Assembly (NCBI GenBank): GCA_016719135.1
Contig: JADKAV010000013.1
Span: forward strand, 1-28,812
Origin: Micrococcales bacterium
GTDB lineage: Bacteria; Actinomycetota; Actinomycetes; S36-B12; UBA10799
Length of the DNA stretch: 28,812 bases
Reading direction: 5' to 3'
The translations under genes were made by a program, and so were the position numbers. Positions 22,750-28,812 of this stretch are shown one piece after another. The notes beneath the pieces are model-generated. The model had not been told where the DNA came from. It made no database searches and saw nothing but the letters and a program-made list of their open reading frames with translations. Position 1 is the stretch's first letter; every line of letters starts with the position of its first letter.

Positions 22750-25700
22750 ATGCGTACTCGCGCTCTTGTCATCGTCTCGGCGTGTTCATTGGTGGTGTCC
22801 ACGATGACCGCCCTGCCCGCAGCGGCGGCGCCCGATGTGAGCGCGGCCGCGGTGACCCCGGCTGCCAACCCGGTGATCCCGCAGTCCTGCGGACTGGACG
22901 CCACGCTGGTGCTCGACGCGTCGGGCTCGATCAGCAGCTCGAGTGCCGTCGAGAAGGTCCGCTCCGCCGGCAACGCCTTCGTCAAAGCGCTCAAGGACAC
23001 CAAATCCACCACCCGGATCACCCAGTTCGGCACGTTCTCCGACCAGTTGGCGCCGCGGACCGTTGTGGACGCCGCCGCCACGTCGGCGACCGGTGTGCTG
23101 ACCAAGGCCATGAACAAGTACTACAACCCGATCCCGGCCAAGCCGAGTGACTCATCGATCTACCAGTACAACGGTGGGACCTGGACAAACCCCAAGAACT
23201 ACACCAAGACGACGGCGTCCAATGCGAACCAGTGGACCAATTGGGACGCTGGAATGGACCAGGCCAGGACGGAGACGAAGGCGCCGGAGATCATCGTCTT
23301 CGTCACCGACGGCGATCCGACGGCTTTCAACTTGAACAAGTCGGGCGACCCCAACTACGGCAACGGTAAGAACGTCGCGGTCAACACCGGCAGCGGAGAC
23401 GCCGCCAATCCCACGCTGGACCGCGCGATCCAGCAGGCGAATGCGGCCAAGGGTGCCAACACCCGCATCATGGTCGTCGGCGTGGGTCCGGCGGTGACCA
23501 AGCCCGGTAGCGACAGCGTGAAGCGCATGGAGAAGATGTCCGGCCCGCAGGTCGTGCAGGACAAGGACCTGGGCAGCATCACGAGCATCAACCAGATCGA
23601 TGTGGCGCTGGTCAAGGACTTCGACAACCTCGGCAGTTTCCTGCGGCAGGTCGTCAGCGATCTCTGCGTTCCGTCGCTGACCATCCGCAAGCTCGCCCAG
23701 ACCGCCGACAGCAGCGGCTACGAGCCCTACGCGGGCTGGAACATGACGGTCAAGCCCACTGTCAACGGCGGTTTCAACTGGGTGCTCCCGGACACCACGC
23801 CCGCCGCGCAGAAGTCGGAAGCCACCGATGTCAACGGGTACGCGCAGTTCCAATGGGAGCCGAAGGTCCACAGCACCACCTCCGATGCGCAGGTCACCGA
23901 AGAAGTGAAGGCCGGCTACACCTCCGGGCGACCGGGTACGAACAACGACTGGATCTGTGAGAAACGCACGCCTGACAGCGCCACGGTGGAGACCGTCAAG
24001 GGGGACTTCGCAGATCCTCAGAACCCGCAGTTCAAGATCAGCCTGACGTCGCGCAACATCGTCACGTGCTCGCTGTACAACTCGTTCCAGTACCGCCCGG
24101 GCATTGCGTTGACCAAGTCCGTGATCGATGCCGTCGACGTCGCTGGGAAACCGACGGTGCGCGGCAACGCGGACGGCTGGAATGTGACGTACCGCTTCGT
24201 GGTCGAGAACACCGGCAACACGCCGCTGTCGGGTGTCAACGTGGCCGATGGCAAGTGCGACGTGAAACCCACACGGACCCAGGGCAGCGGGGAGCGCCTT
24301 CAGCCCGGTGCCACGTGGACCTACGAGTGCCCCAAGCTGATCCGCGTGCCCAACTCGACGAACCCGGACCTCAACGTGGTGAACACCGCGTACGTCACCG
24401 GGTCCGCGCCGGACGGAACGGTCGCCAGCGACAGCGACACTGCGACTGTCTGGATCAAGACCCCGGCCATGGCGATCACCAAGAGCCCGCGGGAGACACC
24501 GATCCCCGCCGGCGGACTCGCCACCTACGACTACGCGCTGACCAACACCGGCAATGACCCGATCAAGGACGTCGGGGTCGTGGACAACAAGTGCGATCCA
24601 CTGGAAGGACCCACTGGGGATGGGGCGACGTCCGGCGTCCTGGACCTCGGTGAGACGTGGACCTACACGTGCAAGACCAGGCTCTACGAGACCACCCGCA
24701 ACACGGCCACGGCCACTGGCAAGTGGTCGCAGGCCACACCGGGCGCTCAGAACAACAGCCCGGTGACCAGCAAGGACGACGCGATCGTCGATGTCATCAT
24801 TCCCGCCTACATCACGGTCGTGAAGAGCGCGGTACCCGAGAACAGGACGCCCTTCGACTACACCGCCAGTGGCGCCGGACTGCACCCGACGATCAGACGT
24901 TCACGCTGGCACCTGGGGACCCGCAGGGCGACCGCAGCCGCACGCTGGTGGTGGAACCAGCCGCCGGCGGCACGGGAGTACACGATCGATGAGCAGACCA
25001 CCGCGGGGTGGAGCCTCGAGGACATCACCTGTGAGGGCGCCCAGAGCGAAACCACCACACCGAGTACGGGTGAGGCCAAGGTCACCGTCAAACCGGGCGA
25101 CACCGCCACCTGCACATACAGCAACGAGCGGCTCGGGTCTTTGACGATCCGCAAGATCGTGCAGCCGCAGTCCAGCGGCCAGAAGTTCGCTTTCACGGCG
25201 ACCGGAGTCACGCCTGATGCCTTCTCGCTGGGCAACGAAGAGGAGCAGGTGTTCAGCGCGTTGCCGACCGGCACCGACGTGTCCGTGACCGAGACGTCGC
25301 AGGACGACTGGGCCCTTTCCAGCATCGTCTGCGACGGAGGCCCGGTCGTTCGCGACAACAGCATCACGTGGACGGCGGAGAACACCATCGACGCGGTCTG
25401 CACGTTTGTGAACCGGGCGATTCCGAAGGCGCAACTGACCGTGGTCAAGGTCGCCGACCCGGTGACCGGTGACTTCGACTACAGCGCAACGGGTCGGGGC
25501 GTGGCTGAGAACTTCACGCTGCGCCCGACCTCCGGCGACCCGTCCCCGAGCAAGACGATGACTGTCTCGCCACTACCCGGCGGTTCGCAGTACACCGTTA
25601 CGGAGGCACCGCAGCTGGACTGGACGCTGAAGGACGTCAAATGCCGGGTAAGCGGGCCGGACGGTCTTCGAGCAGCACCAGTGTTCGGTGACACGGACAC

Positions 25701-28700
25701 CGGCGCCGTGCAGGTGACCCTCGAGCCCGGGGAGTCCGGGGTCTGCACGTTCAACAACGAACGCAAGTCGACTCTGACGATCCTCAAGAACGTATCGGTG
25801 CCGGTCACCGATCCGGCTGCCAAGGATCAGAAGTTCGACTTCACCGCGACCGAAGTGACGCCGACGGACTTCAGCCTGCAGGACTACGACAAGTTCGGTG
25901 AGAAGCGGGTATTCGAGCGGATCGCGGCCGGCACCGACGTGACGGTGGCCGAGGTGCCGATCGGGGGCTGGACGCTCTCCGGAATCCAGTGTTCGGCACC
26001 CCAGAGTCAGTGGAGGGTGGCCGGAGGTCAACTCGACATCACGATGGGCGCCGGTCAGGACGTCACCTGTGCGTTCAACAACGCGAAGAATCCCCCTGAC
26101 AAGGCCATGCTCGAGGTGGTCAAACTGGCAGATCCGGCCGATGGCACACCTTTCGGATTCGATGTCCAGGGCAGCGGCGTGGACCCGATCGATGAGCAGT
26201 TCGACCTCGATCCGCCGAACACCACCTCGCAGTCCCTGGCATTGAGTCCGGCCGTATCCGGCACCACGTACACCATCGCCGAGGACCCGGTCGCAGGCTG
26301 GGATCAGGAGTTGTCTTGCGCGGTAAACGGGACCGATGTGGTGGGTTCGGAACTCACCCTCTTGCCGGGTGACGCGGCAGTCTGCACGGCGGTCAACACC
26401 GAGCGGGGATCGCTGACCATCGTCAAGCAGACCGACCCGCCGGACTCCCCGCAGTCCTTCGATTTCACCGCTACCAACAAGCCCGACTTCAGCCTGACCG
26501 ATGGCCAGAGTCAGACGTTCGACAATCTGCAGGCGGGCACGGACATCACGGTGACCGAGGCCGCCGACGACCTGTGGGTCCTGCAGGACATCCTCTGCAC
26601 CAACGGTGCCACGCCCGACCTCGATGCGGGTTCGGTGGACGTCACTATCGGCGCGGGCGAGGACGTCGTGTGCACGTTCATGAACTCCGAACTCCCGCCG
26701 GCCTTGATTGCGACCGTGAAGGTCGCCGATCCGGAGCAGGGTTCGTTCCCCTTCAGGTTGACCGGAGGCACCACCGACGAGAGCTTCACGTTGAGCCCAC
26801 CGGACACGATCGCCGAAGTCATCAAAGTGCGGCCGTCCGCGACCGGGGTCGAGTACACGATCACCGAACAGCCGGTTCCCGGCTGGGATGCGGGGGGCAA
26901 CCTGTGCTGGTTGTTCGATGCCGACGGAAACGTAAGCCTCAATCGGGGCAGCGACCCATCGGTCGTCTCCCAGGTCGTGAAGCCCGGGGAGTTCTGGGTG
27001 TGCGGCTTCCTCAACCTCAAGCAGGCGCAGTTCACCGTCGCAAAATCGGCGCAGGACGCTCGTGGGCAGGAGTTCGACTTCGCCTGGAACCAGGACCCGG
27101 CCACCTTCCAGCTCGGCGATGGTGACTCCCGAAAGGCCACTGACCTGCGCGCCGACACGCAGGTTGACGTGACCGAGACGAAGCCGCCGTTCTGGACCCT
27201 CGACTCCATCGTCTGCGGTGGCACTAGGGCGACCGTGGACGGCATCGACCTGGATTCGGGCAAGGCGGAAGTGACCCTGCGTGCCGGCGGCAACGGCATC
27301 TGCACCTACGTCAACACGCGGACCATCTACAACCCGCAAATGGAGCTGAGCAAGACGCCCAGCCCCACCGAGGTGCTGCCGAACGGGGAGGTGACCTACA
27401 CCTACGACCTCAAGAACGTCGGCGACATCGCGCTGAAGCCGATGGGCAACATGGACGACATCGTGGTCGACGACAAGTGCTCGCCGGTCACTTACGCGGG
27501 TTCGCCGGACGCCGAACTCGAGCCTGGCGACACGTGGAGTTTCTCGTGCACGACCAACCTCGCCGAGGACACCGAGAACACCGCAACCGCGACCCTCGCG
27601 CCGGTCAACGAACCGACCAAGGAACTGACGGTCACCGACGTGGCGTTCGTGCCAGTGCTGGTGCCCGAGATCAAGATCGTGAAGAGCGCCGACCGCCCGG
27701 TGGTGTACAAGCGTGAGGACGTCAACTACACCTACTCGGTGACCAACCCAGGTCAGGTTCCGTTGGCCGACGTCACCGTGACCGATGACGTGTGCAGTCC
27801 GGTCACCGGTCCGGACGCCGGGTGGGACAAGAACAACAACGGTCTGCTGGACCCGCTGGTCGAGGAGCAGACGTGGCATTGCGCCGACACTTTGACGCAG
27901 ACCACGACCAACACCGGCACCGCCACCGGCACTCCGACGCTGCCGAACCAGCCGCCGGGGACGCCCGTGACCGACACGGCCAAGGCGACAGTGCGCGTCC
28001 TGGACCCAGGCGTGGCGATCACCAAGACCCCGTCTGCGCGCGGTGGCACATGGAACGGCGACGTGTATCAGGTCGCGAGCAACACCCCGGTGACCTTCAC
28101 GTACCGAGTCGAGAACACCGGCCATGCTGCCCTGGACCTCGGGGCCGGAGTTCAGGACGACAAATGCGCCCCGGTCGAGTACGTCAGCGGGGACGATGGC
28201 AGCGGTTTGATCCAGCCCGGCCAGACCTGGGTGTACGAGTGTGTGACGACCCCAGTGGGAACCACGACCGTGACCAACGTGGCGACGGTGACCGGCGTTG
28301 AACCGGAGGTGGGTGGACGCTTCGAGGCCAGCGACGACGCCACGGTGCAGTCGTTCGAGTCCGGCATCGCGATCAAGAAGAGTGCGAACAAGCAGGTCGT
28401 CGAACCGGGCACCCCGGTCGGGTACACCTACTCGGTCATCAACACCGGCGAGACCGTGTTGTCCGACGTGCGGGTCACCGACGACAAGTGCTCGCCGGTG
28501 ACGTACGCCAGCGGTGACGCGAACGAGGACGGGAAGCTCGACCTCGACGAGACCTGGATCTTCAGATGCTCGACTGCGCTGCAGAGCGACACCGTCAATG
28601 TGGCCGAGGCCCGCGGTGTGGATCCCGGCGGACATGAGGTCACGGACGCCGCGGCGGCGCGGGTACTGGTGATCGGTGGCGAGCTCAACCCGGCCATAGC

Positions 28701-28812
28701 GGTCAAGAAGACACCGTCCGCGACCCGGGTGCAGAGGGGATCGAAGGTCACCTACACCTACGAGGTGAGCAACGCCGGGACCATGCCGCTGGCCGACATC
28801 CGGGTCACCGAC
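22750..28812 (+). CDS. Giant surface protein: vWA domain with DUF11-like and SpaA/prealbumin-like repeats (partial, open at right edge)
   Basis: At least 2,021 codons from ATG 22750, which follows GTGGGG by nine bases, in a frame open to the window's end. Residues 1-26 are a signal peptide. A von Willebrand A domain follows (about 47-300) with MIDAS residues DASGS (56-60) and IIVFVTDGDP (about 183). After a linker come two DUF11-like repeats (from about 24097 and 24469), eight SpaA/prealbumin-like repeats (about 24805-27321), then at least five more DUF11-like repeats with DDKCSPV motifs. Nearly every prealbumin repeat carries a cysteine pair ending CTFxN-like. Two compensating shifts, near 24885 and 24972, put about 30 residues out of frame. 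The 3' end and any cell-wall sorting signal lie beyond the window. It is probably an adhesin. Confidence 0.85.
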   Translation, partial: MRTRALVIVSACSLVVSTMTALPAAAAPDVSAAAVTPAANPVIPQSCGLDATLVLDASGSISSSSAVEKVRSAGNAFVKALKDTKSTTRITQFGTFSDQLAPRTVVDAAATSATGVLTKAMNKYYNPIPAKPSDSSIYQYNGGTWTNPKNYTKTTASNANQWTNWDAGMDQARTETKAPEIIVFVTDGDPTAFNLNKSGDPNYGNGKNVAVNTGSGDAANPTLDRAIQQANAAKGANTRIMVVGVGPAVTKPGSDSVKRMEKMSGPQVVQDKDLGSITSINQIDVALVKDFDNLGSFLRQVVSDLCVPSLTIRKLAQTADSSGYEPYAGWNMTVKPTVNGGFNWVLPDTTPAAQKSEATDVNGYAQFQWEPKVHSTTSDAQVTEEVKAGYTSGRPGTNNDWICEKRTPDSATVETVKGDFADPQNPQFKISLTSRNIVTCSLYNSFQYRPGIALTKSVIDAVDVAGKPTVRGNADGWNVTYRFVVENTGNTPLSGVNVADGKCDVKPTRTQGSGERLQPGATWTYECPKLIRVPNSTNPDLNVVNTAYVTGSAPDGTVASDSDTATVWIKTPAMAITKSPRETPIPAGGLATYDYALTNTGNDPIKDVGVVDNKCDPLEGPTGDGATSGVLDLGETWTYTCKTRLYETTRNTATATGKWSQATPGAQNNSPVTSKDDAIVDVIIPAYITVVKSAVPENRTPFDYTASGAGLHPTIRRSRWHLGTRRATAAARWWWNQPPAAREYTIDEQTTAGWSLEDITCEGAQSETTTPSTGEAKVTVKPGDTATCTYSNERLGSLTIRKIVQPQSSGQKFAFTATGVTPDAFSLGNEEEQVFSALPTGTDVSVTETSQDDWALSSIVCDGGPVVRDNSITWTAENTIDAVCTFVNRAIPKAQLTVVKVADPVTGDFDYSATGRGVAENFTLRPTSGDPSPSKTMTVSPLPGGSQYTVTEAPQLDWTLKDVKCRVSGPDGLRAAPVFGDTDTGAVQVTLEPGESGVCTFNNERKSTLTILKNVSVPVTDPAAKDQKFDFTATEVTPTDFSLQDYDKFGEKRVFERIAAGTDVTVAEVPIGGWTLSGIQCSAPQSQWRVAGGQLDITMGAGQDVTCAFNNAKNPPDKAMLEVVKLADPADGTPFGFDVQGSGVDPIDEQFDLDPPNTTSQSLALSPAVSGTTYTIAEDPVAGWDQELSCAVNGTDVVGSELTLLPGDAAVCTAVNTERGSLTIVKQTDPPDSPQSFDFTATNKPDFSLTDGQSQTFDNLQAGTDITVTEAADDLWVLQDILCTNGATPDLDAGSVDVTIGAGEDVVCTFMNSELPPALIATVKVADPEQGSFPFRLTGGTTDESFTLSPPDTIAEVIKVRPSATGVEYTITEQPVPGWDAGGNLCWLFDADGNVSLNRGSDPSVVSQVVKPGEFWVCGFLNLKQAQFTVAKSAQDARGQEFDFAWNQDPATFQLGDGDSRKATDLRADTQVDVTETKPPFWTLDSIVCGGTRATVDGIDLDSGKAEVTLRAGGNGICTYVNTRTIYNPQMELSKTPSPTEVLPNGEVTYTYDLKNVGDIALKPMGNMDDIVVDDKCSPVTYAGSPDAELEPGDTWSFSCTTNLAEDTENTATATLAPVNEPTKELTVTDVAFVPVLVPEIKIVKSADRPVVYKREDVNYTYSVTNPGQVPLADVTVTDDVCSPVTGPDAGWDKNNNGLLDPLVEEQTWHCADTLTQTTTNTGTATGTPTLPNQPPGTPVTDTAKATVRVLDPGVAITKTPSARGGTWNGDVYQVASNTPVTFTYRVENTGHAALDLGAGVQDDKCAPVEYVSGDDGSGLIQPGQTWVYECVTTPVGTTTVTNVATVTGVEPEVGGRFEASDDATVQSFESGIAIKKSANKQVVEPGTPVGYTYSVINTGETVLSDVRVTDDKCSPVTYASGDANEDGKLDLDETWIFRCSTALQSDTVNVAEARGVDPGGHEVTDAAAARVLVIGGELNPAIAVKKTPSATRVQRGSKVTYTYEVSNAGTMPLADIRVTD

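Noticed and set aside
23152..24885. Minus-strand open frame of 577 codons opposite the vWA domain
   Set aside because: Antisense shadow of a clear signal-peptide/vWA coding frame; no family pattern.
25573..28635. Minus-strand open frame of 1,020 codons opposite the vWA repeat protein
   Set aside because: It mirrors the strongly biased codons of the plus-strand repeats, has no recognisable domains, and is rich in Arg, His, Val and Gly as expected of an antisense shadow in high-GC DNA.
1..28812. tRNA, rRNA, riboswitch or phage genes
   Set aside because: I looked for tRNA T-arm patterns, rRNA segments, integrases, transposases and phage structural genes and saw none that I could support.

Overview
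The window is high-GC DNA from an actinobacterium (Actinomycetota). The supporting signs are a DUF222/HNH (13E12-family) element preceded by actinobacterial-type LexA boxes, a GAP/Sap-family membrane protein, a PspC-domain kinase system, two VapBC modules, frequent GTG starts, and several genes with a -10-like hexamer placed right before the start codon, as expected for leaderless transcripts. I cannot name a genus from the sequence alone.

Layout. 1-1345: a broken DUF222/HNH gene on the minus strand, running off the left edge, preceded by three tandem copies of its own leader, each with a LexA-like box. 1573-2241: a GAP-family membrane protein, closed by a hairpin shared with the convergent operon. 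2282-5481: an envelope-stress-type module. It has a small membrane protein and a PspC/LiaF-like protein on the minus strand, and diverging from them a PspC-domain histidine kinase with its coupled NarL/LuxR response regulator. 5496-8974: two VapBC toxin-antitoxin pairs, each with an inverted repeat at its promoter, flanking a Gfo/Idh/MocA oxidoreductase and an alanine-dehydrogenase/carboxyethylornithine-synthase-like enzyme. 9018-10033: a cupin plus TetR operon with a perfect 16-bp palindrome upstream. 10230-18095: one giant secreted multi-module DUF11/isopeptide-type surface protein on the minus strand (about 2,600 residues), interrupted by at least seven reading-frame shifts. 18251-22566: a secreted-esterase-family hydrolase, a 1.5-kb stretch that looks like decayed coding sequence, an alpha/beta hydrolase, a META plus I78-like lipoprotein, and a YjbQ-family enzyme with two one-base frameshifts. 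22750-28812: a second giant surface protein (vWA head, then DUF11-like and SpaA/prealbumin-like repeats), open past the right edge.

How the parts fit. The left half is regulatory and stress-related: SOS-linked 13E12, an envelope-stress three-component system, toxin-antitoxin modules and a TetR/cupin pair. The right half is a cell-surface island whose two very large repeat proteins diverge from a set of hydrolases and a lipoprotein. The left half from 1.5 to 10 kb reads without any frame break, whereas 1-0.5 kb and 11.4-25 kb contain at least fourteen apparent single-base shifts. Some lie at runs of G or C, so either consensus errors or real decay/phase variation must be considered for the giant genes.
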